Shown here piece by piece: positions 8,167-15,584 of a stretch of 64,000 nucleotides of DNA. Location: NCBI GenBank assembly GCA_964506325.1, contig CAZDLO010000005.1, positions 20,962-84,961 of the forward strand, written 5' to 3'. The stretch is from CAINVV01 sp964506325 (GTDB lineage Bacteria; Bacteroidota; Bacteroidia; Bacteroidales; Prolixibacteraceae). The notes under the pieces were generated by a model. The model did no database searches, was not told the DNA's origin, and was given only the letters and a program-made list of their open reading frames with translations. The position numbers and the translations under genes are program-made. Position 1 is the first letter of the stretch, and each line of letters starts with the position of its first letter.

Positions 8167-9234
8167 ATGATATTTCCGCACGAAACAATCCATTTATTGC
8201 CTGGCCCCGTTGAACTGGACCAACAGGTTATCAATGAATTTACCAAAGTGCCTGTTTCGCACCGGTGTGGCAATTTTAATCAGGATTTTCAATCTCTGAG
8301 AGGAAAACTCTGCAAATTGGTTAATTCAAAATATGTGGAAATTATGTCGGGCTCAGGCACTTTGGCAAATGATGCGATTGCTGCCCAGTTGTCACGGTAC
8401 CATGAGAAGGGTTTAATTCTATCCAACGGAGAGTTTGGCAACCGGATAATCTCTCAGGCAGAAAGATTTGACCTCGATTTTCTAACCTTTTCTGTCCCCT
8501 GGGGAGAGGCATATCCTTTTGAGAATATCAGTGAACTACTGGAACGCAACCCGCAGATCCAATGGATGTGGGCTGTTCACAGCGAGACTTCTACAGGAGT
8601 TCTTAATGATATTGGCAGACTTGGCGAAATCTGCCGGCAAAATAAAATAAAGCTTTGTCTGGATTGCATCAGTTCTGTCGGCATAGTTCCGGTCGACCTA
8701 AGCTCTGTTTTTCTGGTTTCCTGTTCCAGTGGCAAGGCGCTATGCTCTTTTCCGGGGTTGTCCATGGTCTTTCATAATCACCCCATTGGGATCTCCACTC
8801 AGATTCCAAAATACCTGGATCTGGGATTCACGGAAAGTGAGGATGGAGTTCCTTTCACAATTTCCTCCAACCTGGTTTATGCCTTGCTAAAAGCGGTGGA
8901 ATCACTATGGGACCAGGAAGCAATTTTTAGCGTAATCAGGGAGAAATCAGAACTGATGAGAAAGGGATTTCGGTCAACCAATTTCAGGATTGTGAATGAT
9001 GAGCTTATCTCTTCTCCGGCGCTGATTACCATAGAATTACCCGGAGAAGTAAACAGTGTTGAACTTGGCCGATATCTTGAGGGCAGGAATTGCTTTATAA
9101 GCTATAACAGTGGCTACCTTGTGAAAAAGAATTGGATACAAACTTTCATTACAAGAAATACCACCATCGGGGAAATACAACGTTTTATTCTAATCTTCAG
9201 TGCTTTAGGCCGATTGAAGCAGATTGATCCATAG
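8167..9234 (+). CDS. Class V PLP-dependent aminotransferase (AGAT/PhnW-like)
   Basis: A 355-residue fold-type I enzyme. LLPGPVELDQQVINEF and VSHRCGNFNQDF are the start of the class V small-subgroup pattern seen in alanine-glyoxylate and 2-aminoethylphosphonate aminotransferases. Next come MSGSGTLANDAIAAQL (cofactor phosphate loop), AVHSETSTGVLNDI, LCLDCISSVG (Asp pairing with the pyridine nitrogen) and SCSSGKALCSFPGLSMV, which contains the PLP lysine. I chose ATG 8167, since the longer reading starts at a TTG (8137) and adds ten residues outside the family start. It transfers an amino group between a small amino acid and an oxo acid or aldehyde; the substrate is unknown. Linkage to the acyltransferase suggests a joint acyl-amine product. 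No phosphonate genes are nearby. Confidence 0.8.
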   Translation: MIFPHETIHLLPGPVELDQQVINEFTKVPVSHRCGNFNQDFQSLRGKLCKLVNSKYVEIMSGSGTLANDAIAAQLSRYHEKGLILSNGEFGNRIISQAERFDLDFLTFSVPWGEAYPFENISELLERNPQIQWMWAVHSETSTGVLNDIGRLGEICRQNKIKLCLDCISSVGIVPVDLSSVFLVSCSSGKALCSFPGLSMVFHNHPIGISTQIPKYLDLGFTESEDGVPFTISSNLVYALLKAVESLWDQEAIFSVIREKSELMRKGFRSTNFRIVNDELISSPALITIELPGEVNSVELGRYLEGRNCFISYNSGYLVKKNWIQTFITRNTTIGEIQRFILIFSALGRLKQIDP

Positions 9235-9477
9235 CAGTCGAGTACTTTTCGCCCATAAGGAGCAGCTGTTAACATGCTGAAAATGGAATTCCTTACCCAT
9301 GCTCTCCCATTCGGGTATTTCATCTTGAATAAACGTATAAATCCCATGCCGTTTGCATGCTTGTACCAGTAAGAAAGCCTTAAACCTTGCCAGCTTCACT
9401 TTGAGGGGAGGCTGGGGTTCCCTCAATTTATTTTCCGAATCAGCATTACAGATAAGGACTTCGCCATGGTGAGACAT
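9205..9477 (-). CDS. Possible small hypothetical protein downstream of ccoI
   Basis: A 90-residue frame starting MSHHGEVLICNADSE fills most of the 259-base gap between two convergent genes. It overlaps the tail of the class V aminotransferase by 30 bases on the opposite strand. Codon choice looks like that of neighbouring genes (few rare codons, charged and amphipathic segments such as KVKLARFKAFLLVQACKRHG), but I recognise no family. It would follow ccoI in the cbb3 operon with a small overlap. It could equally be a chance frame. Confidence 0.25.
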   Translation of the reverse strand: MSHHGEVLICNADSENKLREPQPPLKVKLARFKAFLLVQACKRHGIYTFIQDEIPEWESMGKEFHFQHVNSCSLWAKSTRLLWINLLQSA

Positions 9478-9493
9478 AAGTCCGGTAAAAGAA

Positions 9494-11878
9494 TTACAAT
9501 GATTTTTTTGCCATCCAGGAGGTTGCAAAAGTTGCAAAGGCAACAACTGATACAGAGCTTACCGGCATAAGGATAGCGGCAACCACCGGTGACAGCTGAC
9601 CAGACAAGGCATAGGATAGTCCGACAATGTTGTAAAGGAATGAAATGGTAAAACTTATCTTTACAATTCTCAGTGAAAGGTGGGCAAAGCCGATGAAACG
9701 GCCAAGCTTTCCAATCTGTGAGGCCTCAACTATTGCATCTCCAGCCGGTGAGAAGTGGTAGATGTCATCCGCGATTGAAAGTGCCACCTCACTCTGCAGA
9801 AATGCTCCGGCATCATTTAACCCATCACCGGTCATAAGAACTTTTTTGCCTTTTTGCTGGAGTGTCCGGATAAAGTCCATTTTCTCCTGTGCTTTTTGAT
9901 TGAAAAACATCTTTGCCGGATCGAAATAGTCTTTTAACTTCTCCCTTTCCGAGTCATTGTCGCCCGAAAGCAGGTATATGTCAAAGCGGCCTTTAAGTTC
10001 TTTCATCAGGGTTTCAAACCCTTCCCGGTACTGATTTTCTATGGTAAAGTATCCTTTATTCAGTCCATTGACAGCGAGAAATACACGCGAAGCGTTGTGC
10101 ACTAACGGTTCTGTAGTCCCGGTGACATACTCCATAGAACCCATTTTGATGGATAAGCCATCTGCGGTGCCAAAAATCCCCCTACCGGCTATTTCAACAA
10201 ATCCGGAAGTTTCTAAGAGTGCCATTGACTGGTATGACCTGGCAACAGCGTTACTTAGGGGGTGGGTCGACTGCCTGGATATTGAGTAAACGGCATTGAT
10301 TTCGAGTTCAGACAGTGGCTCTCCAACAAACTGGACTTTATTGACATCCGGTTTGGTTATTGTCCCGGTTTTATCGAAAACAATGGTATCGATTTGTTCC
10401 ATTTTCTCAATAACACTGGTATTCTTAATATAAATTCCCTTTTTGCCAAAGATGCGCATGGTGCTGCCCAGTGTAAACGGAAGCGACATGGAAAGAGCAC
10501 ACGGACATGCAACAATGAGAACTGAAGTAAAGACTGTAAGCGCCTTGTGCAGGTTTTCATACCAAAGCCACCATCCCAATCCGGAAAAGGCAATAAAGAG
10601 GATTATCAGCGTAAACGACACACTAAGCCTGTCGGTCATGTTGACCATTGATTTGGTGGAATGGATTTTTTCCTCCTCCTGGTTCCATAATTGAGTAAGA
10701 TGACTCTGAACGACTGTCTTTTGAACTCGTACTGTAATTGCACCGCCTGTTTGCCGGCCACCTGCATAGATGAATTCCCCGGTATTTTTCCGGATGGTTG
10801 TTGATTCGCCTGTAACAAAACTATAATCAATCAATGCAGTACCACCCACCAGAACCGAATCTGCAGGGATCAGTTCCTTGTTCCGGATCAGTAATTCATC
10901 GCCAATTGATATCTCTCCGAGCAAAGTACTGATTTCTGCCCCATCTTCAAGCTTGCTTACTGCTACCGGGAAATAGGACTTATAGTCCCTGTCAAAAGTA
11001 AGTGCTTCGTAACTTTTACCCTGGTACCACCTGCCAAGTAGCAGGAAAAAGAGAAATCCTGCCAGCGAATCGGAATAACCCGGTCCTTTCAAAGTGAAAA
11101 CATCATAGGTAGTAACCGAGAAAAGTGCAATGATTCCAATTGCGATAGGCAGATTGATATTGATGATACCTCTTTTCAGGCTTTGCCAGGCAGAAACGAT
11201 ATAATCGCTGCCACTGTAAAAGACCAGAGGAATCAACAAGACATAACTCATGAAATAGAGAAATACTCCGAGAGATTCGCCCAGGGGCTTGTGATTGAGG
11301 TATTCCGGAAGGCTGTACAGCATAACATTTCCGAATACAAATCCTGCAACGCCAATTTTGTACAATAAGGTTCTGTCGCCAGATGAGTTTTCATTTTTCT
11401 CCAGTGACTTCAGTGAAATATCTGGAACATAATTGATTGAAACCAATAAATCAACGAGTTGGCGCAATGTTATTTCTGCAGTATTGAACGTAATGGTAAC
11501 TCTCTTCGTAATAAAATTTACAGAGGAATTGATAATTCCCGGGTTTAATTTATTGAGGTGTTCAAGTAGCCATATGCATGATATGCAGTGAATTACAGGA
11601 ATATAAAAAGTCGTTTTTCCGATAGAATCTTCCAGGAATTCAAATAATCTTGCCTTTACTTCATCTTTGTCTAAAAAGGCATATTTGCTGTCATAAGCAA
11701 GATCAGTTACTTTGATCCCAGGACTTTTCTCGAGAGAATAATACTTTGTCAGCCTATTCTCATGAAGAATCTGGTATACCATACTGCATCCGTCGCAGCA
11801 AAATTTCTGTTCTCCTAGCAGAACAGGAGTTTTGCCACAATCAGATCCACAATGAATGCATTGGTTGTCAGAGATCAT
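9494..11878 (-). CDS. ccoI: Copper-translocating P1B-type ATPase of cbb3 assembly (CcoI/FixI)
   Basis: A 794-residue membrane ATPase that supplies copper for the CuB centre of cbb3 oxidase. The N-terminus has a Cys-rich zinc-ribbon-like region (CIHCGSDCG, FCCDGC), then an HMA-like domain with HCISCIWLLEHL. Transmembrane helices include the CPC metal motif in VACPCALSMSLP. The actuator loop has TGES. The phosphorylation site is VFDKTGTITKP and the hinge is MTGDGLNDAGAF. The double N-terminal metal-binding arrangement is typical of CcoI/FixI rather than CopA detoxification pumps. It is the last large gene of the ccoS-to-ccoI operon, 30 bases after the SafE-like gene. Confidence 0.93.
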   Translation of the reverse strand: MISDNQCIHCGSDCGKTPVLLGEQKFCCDGCSMVYQILHENRLTKYYSLEKSPGIKVTDLAYDSKYAFLDKDEVKARLFEFLEDSIGKTTFYIPVIHCISCIWLLEHLNKLNPGIINSSVNFITKRVTITFNTAEITLRQLVDLLVSINYVPDISLKSLEKNENSSGDRTLLYKIGVAGFVFGNVMLYSLPEYLNHKPLGESLGVFLYFMSYVLLIPLVFYSGSDYIVSAWQSLKRGIININLPIAIGIIALFSVTTYDVFTLKGPGYSDSLAGFLFFLLLGRWYQGKSYEALTFDRDYKSYFPVAVSKLEDGAEISTLLGEISIGDELLIRNKELIPADSVLVGGTALIDYSFVTGESTTIRKNTGEFIYAGGRQTGGAITVRVQKTVVQSHLTQLWNQEEEKIHSTKSMVNMTDRLSVSFTLIILFIAFSGLGWWLWYENLHKALTVFTSVLIVACPCALSMSLPFTLGSTMRIFGKKGIYIKNTSVIEKMEQIDTIVFDKTGTITKPDVNKVQFVGEPLSELEINAVYSISRQSTHPLSNAVARSYQSMALLETSGFVEIAGRGIFGTADGLSIKMGSMEYVTGTTEPLVHNASRVFLAVNGLNKGYFTIENQYREGFETLMKELKGRFDIYLLSGDNDSEREKLKDYFDPAKMFFNQKAQEKMDFIRTLQQKGKKVLMTGDGLNDAGAFLQSEVALSIADDIYHFSPAGDAIVEASQIGKLGRFIGFAHLSLRIVKISFTISFLYNIVGLSYALSGQLSPVVAAILMPVSSVSVVAFATFATSWMAKKSL

Positions 11879-11908
11879 ACTACTTGGCGGATGACGGCAT
11901 TTGAGGTT

Positions 11909-12673
11909 CTATTCTGATTTGCCGGTTGTTGGCTCACAACATGAATGTTTGACAGCCTCCTGAACGGGCACCTCTTTTAGTTCTATCTTTCTGGCTGGGG
12001 TAAGCTTCTCTTTGGGGGGACTCAGGAAGGGTATTCCTAATGTTAACCCTCTTAATATGAAAATGATGCCGATGAGTATTACTATTACTGGAACGACTTT
12101 GCTGATTTTTTTTCGGACGGCCTGACTTGCGATATTTCCAAATATTGAAATGGCCAGCAACATCGGCATTGTTCCGAGTCCGAAGAGCGCCATATAAGCT
12201 ATTCCTTTTAATAAATCGGCAGTTCCGATTGCCCCTGCAACCGCCAGGTAGACCAATCCGCATGGAAGAAGCCCGTTGAAAATTCCTATGAGGAAGAGGG
12301 CCATCAGGTTTTTACCCTGGAATAACTGCCGCATCCCATTTCTGATGGGGCGAAATAAGGGGGAAGAGTGGCCAAGAGAATAGTTTTTTAACAATGAAGG
12401 GAGTAAAACTGAAAGTATCATCAGAATTCCCATAGTTACCGAGATAACCTGCTGGTAACCTATTAATTTAAAGCCTTCTCCGATTAAGCCAAACAATGCT
12501 CCGATCAAACTGTAGGTTACAATCCTTCCAGCGCTCCACAGCATGCTTCCCCATATTTTCTGTAGAATTGAATTCCCTCCCAGGGGTAGACTCAGTGCAA
12601 TGGGTCCGCACATGCCGACGCAGTGAAAACTTCCTGCAAGGCCTAAAAGGAATGCTGTGATAAGGATATTCAT
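11909..12673 (-). CDS. SafE/TauE-like (urease-accessory-type) membrane protein of cbb3 cluster
   Basis: A 254-residue polytopic membrane protein with about six helices. FHCVGMCGPIALSLPL at the N-terminus and NGLLPCGLVYLAVAGA in the middle are the paired Cys/Pro motifs of the DsbD/CcdA-related sulfite-exporter-like family found beside cbb3 genes. The cytoplasmic C-terminus ends with HSCCEPTTGK, a possible metal-binding Cys pair. Such proteins in cco operons are proposed to take part in copper or haem-thiol handling during oxidase assembly. It lies between ccoH and ccoI on the same strand (182 bases from ccoH, 30 from ccoI). The exact substrate is unproven. Confidence 0.8.
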   Translation of the reverse strand: MNILITAFLLGLAGSFHCVGMCGPIALSLPLGGNSILQKIWGSMLWSAGRIVTYSLIGALFGLIGEGFKLIGYQQVISVTMGILMILSVLLPSLLKNYSLGHSSPLFRPIRNGMRQLFQGKNLMALFLIGIFNGLLPCGLVYLAVAGAIGTADLLKGIAYMALFGLGTMPMLLAISIFGNIASQAVRKKISKVVPVIVILIGIIFILRGLTLGIPFLSPPKEKLTPARKIELKEVPVQEAVKHSCCEPTTGKSE

Positions 12674-12855
12674 AAGGTTGTATATGATTTAACTAATTGA
12701 AAATGAATTCTATTTCCGGATACGGAATTAGAAAGTTGTGATTCATACCGTGACCAACTGTTCGATTTATGCAAGGTATCAAAAGAATAATTCAATCAGG
12801 CTGACTGCGAAAATAATTGTACAATTCTTTTTAACCCTGATTCAGGCAATAATTT

Positions 12856-13302
12856 TTATTCCACATCCAGAGTTTTCTTCACCATGAAATTTTCATTCTT
12901 GCTTCCCCATGTGATATACACAAGATAGCGGCCATGAAAGAGTTTGCTTCTGTCGATTTCGAAGGGAGAATCTGCAGCCCTGAAATTAATTCTTAGATCT
13001 TTCCTTTTATCCGACGAGCGGAAGAAATATACCTGAACCGAATCTCCGTATGCAGCGACACTCTTGCACAGCGAAATCTGTATACTGTTGCCGGAACTGA
13101 TGATTTGAATACTATCGCCGTAGGCTGATGACCTCTTGTCAACATTAATCTGGGTGGTAAAGCTGGCCCCTTTCTGGTAATGATCATCTGAGACCAGGTC
13201 GTTGTTTTGGCGCAGGGCAAAAAAGACAAAAGAGAATGACCAGATGAAAAAGAGAATAAAAAAAAGGATCAGAGCTTTTCCCCAGTTGAGTTTAATCTTC
13301 AT
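12856..13302 (-). CDS. ccoH: FixH/CcoH-like cbb3 assembly protein
   Basis: A 148-residue protein with one N-terminal transmembrane helix (residues about 9-28, ALILFFILFFIWSFSFVFFA) and a periplasmic domain that begins with SDDHYQKGASF. The VxxDYYxKg-like segment just after the helix is the FixH hallmark. The periplasmic half is beta-rich. FixH/CcoH proteins stay associated with cbb3 oxidase and are needed for its stability, with CcoI for copper delivery. It starts 15 bases after the ccoG stop. The domain is divergent in sequence, so the call rests mainly on the helix, motif and gene order. Confidence 0.85.
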   Translation of the reverse strand: MKIKLNWGKALILFFILFFIWSFSFVFFALRQNNDLVSDDHYQKGASFTTQINVDKRSSAYGDSIQIISSGNSIQISLCKSVAAYGDSVQVYFFRSSDKRKDLRINFRAADSPFEIDRSKLFHGRYLVYITWGSKNENFMVKKTLDVE

Positions 13303-13317
13303 TGTTGATTTTTATTA

Positions 13318-14688
13318 TCAAGGTCCCAAAAAGTTTGTGGTAATTGTTTCTTTCAGTTGATCTCCGCTGTATAACCCAATTTTGAAGGTTGTTTCCTTGC
13401 CTGTCAATGCAATTTTTTTCATTTTGACGATCAAGGCTTCCTTCGTCTTTCCGTTTGGCGGCAAGATTATTTTGCCACCTGCCATGCTTAGTTCCCCGGA
13501 AGGGCAATCAATTAACCTGGGTGTCAACTCCAGTGCTTCACTGCCCTTGTTCAGGAACATTACCTGGTAAATATTGGAGTAAGTTTCATTATCAAGTTGC
13601 TGATAAAGAGTCCCCTGGGCTCTCCACAAAGTGACGTCAATGGTTGTTCTGTTGCCAATAGTGAAAATTAATGCAATTACCAATGTCACCAATACCATGG
13701 AGTAGGCCACAGAACGTGTATTCAGAAGTGATCGCTTACCGTTTTCAACCCCCTGGAAGGAGTCGTAGCGTATCAGGTTATGAGGCTTATTGATTTTCCT
13801 CATCACCGTATTGCATTCATCAATACAGGCTGCGCAATGGATACATTCCAGTTGGGATCCATTACGGATATCTATCCCGGTAGGGCAAACGGCAACGCAT
13901 TGGCGGCAGTTAATACAGTCTCCGCCTTCACTCACCTTCGGGTTTCTAGGTTCGCCTCTTTTATAATCATACACGACCGCTATGGAGTTATTGTCCAGCA
14001 ATACCCCCTGCATACGGCCGTAAGGACAAAACAGGGTACAAACCTGCTCCCTGAAGTAGGCATAGATCCAATAATAGAACAGTGAGAGCGCCATCATGAC
14101 CATAAAGCCTGCAATGTGTTCACTTACTGGTTCAGTGATTATTTTCATCAACTGGGCGGGCCCGATGACCCACATAAGCAATACATTGGTGAAAAACAGG
14201 GAGACTGCCAGGTACAATGCATGCTTGACCAGAGACCTTATTTTCAGGGAGGACGGGGAATCCGTTCTTGTTTTGCCTTTTCTGCCGTTGCCGTCGACCA
14301 GAAACTCAATTTTCCGGTAAATAAGCTCAAGAAAAAGCGTTTGAGGGCAGGCCCATCCGCACCATACCCTTCCAAAAACTACGGTAAAAAGTACAATAAA
14401 TATTACCGCCACAGCCATCACCAGGGCCAGGATATAGGTGTCCTCGGCAAATACAGTCAGACCAAAAATATAGAATTGCCGGTTGAGTATATCCAGGAGC
14501 ATAAAGGGATGGCCACCGATTTTGATAAATGGCGCCAGGATCAGGAAAATGATCAGGGTGTACCCGACAATATTCCTTCGCTGGTACCATTTACCCTTTG
14601 GTTGTTTGGCCCTGATCCATTTTCGCTGACCGGAAGCATCAATATTATCCGGGCGATCCCGAAAATCCTGGTCATCAGTTTTTTTCAT
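13318..14688 (-). CDS. ccoG: Cytochrome c oxidase accessory protein CcoG (FixG/RdxA)
   Basis: A 456-residue membrane ferredoxin, known in this family as a cupric reductase for cbb3 assembly. It has an N-terminal helix, then GRVWCGWACPQTLFLELIYRKIE and CTLFCPYGRMQG (membrane-side Cys motifs). Two 4Fe-4S ferredoxin motifs follow, CINCRQCVAVCPTGIDIR and CIHCAACIDECNTVM. The C-terminal 120 residues form the immunoglobulin-like FixG_C domain. The ATG at 14688 is taken as start; it lies five bases past the ccoP stop. A GTG at 14703 would add five residues and overlap ccoP. Confidence 0.95.
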   Translation of the reverse strand: MKKTDDQDFRDRPDNIDASGQRKWIRAKQPKGKWYQRRNIVGYTLIIFLILAPFIKIGGHPFMLLDILNRQFYIFGLTVFAEDTYILALVMAVAVIFIVLFTVVFGRVWCGWACPQTLFLELIYRKIEFLVDGNGRKGKTRTDSPSSLKIRSLVKHALYLAVSLFFTNVLLMWVIGPAQLMKIITEPVSEHIAGFMVMMALSLFYYWIYAYFREQVCTLFCPYGRMQGVLLDNNSIAVVYDYKRGEPRNPKVSEGGDCINCRQCVAVCPTGIDIRNGSQLECIHCAACIDECNTVMRKINKPHNLIRYDSFQGVENGKRSLLNTRSVAYSMVLVTLVIALIFTIGNRTTIDVTLWRAQGTLYQQLDNETYSNIYQVMFLNKGSEALELTPRLIDCPSGELSMAGGKIILPPNGKTKEALIVKMKKIALTGKETTFKIGLYSGDQLKETITTNFLGP

Positions 14689-14693
14689 TTTTT

Positions 14694-15287
14694 TTATTTG
14701 CACTCAACACCTTGAGGTGCTTTGGCATTGGGTGGATTAGATCCGGCAAGAGTTCCGAGAATATAGGCAACCAGACTCTTCATCTGGGCTTCTGTCATCA
14801 TTGCCTTGTAAGGAACCATTCCTTTCTCCGGCACCCCCTCGCTGATTGTTTTTAACAGGTCGGCGGGTTTACATCCACGAATCCAGAATTTATCAGTCAT
14901 GTTCGGTCCAATGGCATTGCCTTCACCTTTTAGACCATGACAGGCGATACATCCTTTTTCGGTGAACAGTTTCTCGCCCTGCGCATTTAACTCCTTACTG
15001 TCAATGGGGATTCCTCCATTTAGATCTCCCTGGTTCTGACCATTGGGCATATTTTGAGCCATAGCCATCTGTTGATTGTATTCGCTGATCTGGTCTTTGC
15101 CATTGTTGGGATACCCAAAATAATTGACTGCATAATACAATGAAAAGCAGATTGTTCCCAGGAAAAGAAAGAGAACCCAGTAAGGTGACGGATTATTCAG
15201 TTCCTTTATGCCGTCATACTCATGGTCGGCAAAATACTTGTCCATTTCCGGATTGTAATCTGTGGTTTTATTATTCTGATAAGTCAT
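14694..15287 (-). CDS. ccoP: cbb3 oxidase subunit III, mono-haem cytochrome c (CcoP-like)
   Basis: A 197-residue protein. Its N-terminus matches the Bacteroidota CcoP pattern (DKYFADHEYDGIKELNNPSP), followed by a single transmembrane helix (WVLFLFLGTICFSLYYAV). After a Gln/Asn-rich linker comes a cytochrome c domain with CIACH as the haem site near residue 114 and KGMVPYKAMM carrying the distal Met ligand. Proteobacterial CcoP normally has two haem c domains and about 300 residues; this one has a single CxxCH, a form usual in this phylum. It accepts electrons from a soluble or membrane donor and passes them to the CcoO part of the fused subunit. The gene lies 118 bases downstream of ccoQ, past a hairpin. 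Confidence 0.92.
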   Translation of the reverse strand: MTYQNNKTTDYNPEMDKYFADHEYDGIKELNNPSPYWVLFLFLGTICFSLYYAVNYFGYPNNGKDQISEYNQQMAMAQNMPNGQNQGDLNGGIPIDSKELNAQGEKLFTEKGCIACHGLKGEGNAIGPNMTDKFWIRGCKPADLLKTISEGVPEKGMVPYKAMMTEAQMKSLVAYILGTLAGSNPPNAKAPQGVECK

Positions 15288-15395
15288 AACTAATAATTTT
15301 CGGAATTATATTGATTAACAATTTAGTTGTAAGCATTTTCAAAATTTATGAATTACGGCAGTGAGCGTTCGAGACCTTTTCCCTGCACGACATCC

Positions 15396-15419
15396 AGGAG
15401 GAAATCTAAATTTCCTCCT
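15396..15419. repeat. 10-bp hairpin spanning the ccoQ stop codon
   Basis: AGGAGGAAAT pairs perfectly with ATTTCCTCCT around a 4-base loop that contains part of the ccoQ stop codon. It lies between ccoQ and ccoP in the operon. There is no T-run, so it may slow ribosomes or transcription, or stabilise the upstream mRNA and set subunit ratios, rather than end the transcript. Confidence 0.6.
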
Positions 15420-15579
15420 TTTCAAAGATGGATAATTTGTATTTGGCCAGGTCCTTTTTTGGAATGGTATAGGTGTGAATGACAACCCCTATAAACAAGC
15501 CGATAAACAGGAGGATTCCAATGATATAATACCACTCAATTCCATTAATTCCTGACAATGTTTCACTTACAAATCCCAT
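15406..15579 (-). CDS. ccoQ: cbb3 oxidase small subunit CcoQ
   Basis: A 57-residue protein beginning MGFVSETLSGINGIEWYY. It has one transmembrane helix (about residues 17-36), then a short basic-acidic tail with TIPKKDLAKYK and ending FEKEEI. Size, topology and position between ccoNO and ccoP match CcoQ, which stabilises the interaction of CcoP with the CcoNO core. It starts 5 bases after the ccoNO stop. It is shorter than usual ORF-calling cut-offs and could be missed in automated annotation. Confidence 0.88.
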   Translation of the reverse strand: MGFVSETLSGINGIEWYYIIGILLFIGLFIGVVIHTYTIPKKDLAKYKLSIFEKEEI

Positions 15580-15584
15580 AAGTT

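Noticed and set aside
12993..13229. Second minus-strand frame inside ccoH
   Set aside because: An alternative frame of the same gene; the other frame has the FixH helix and motif.
14116..14715. 199-codon plus-strand frame
   Set aside because: It lies wholly antisense to ccoG, whose Cys motifs and haem-operon context are unambiguous; the frame has no start context or family pattern.
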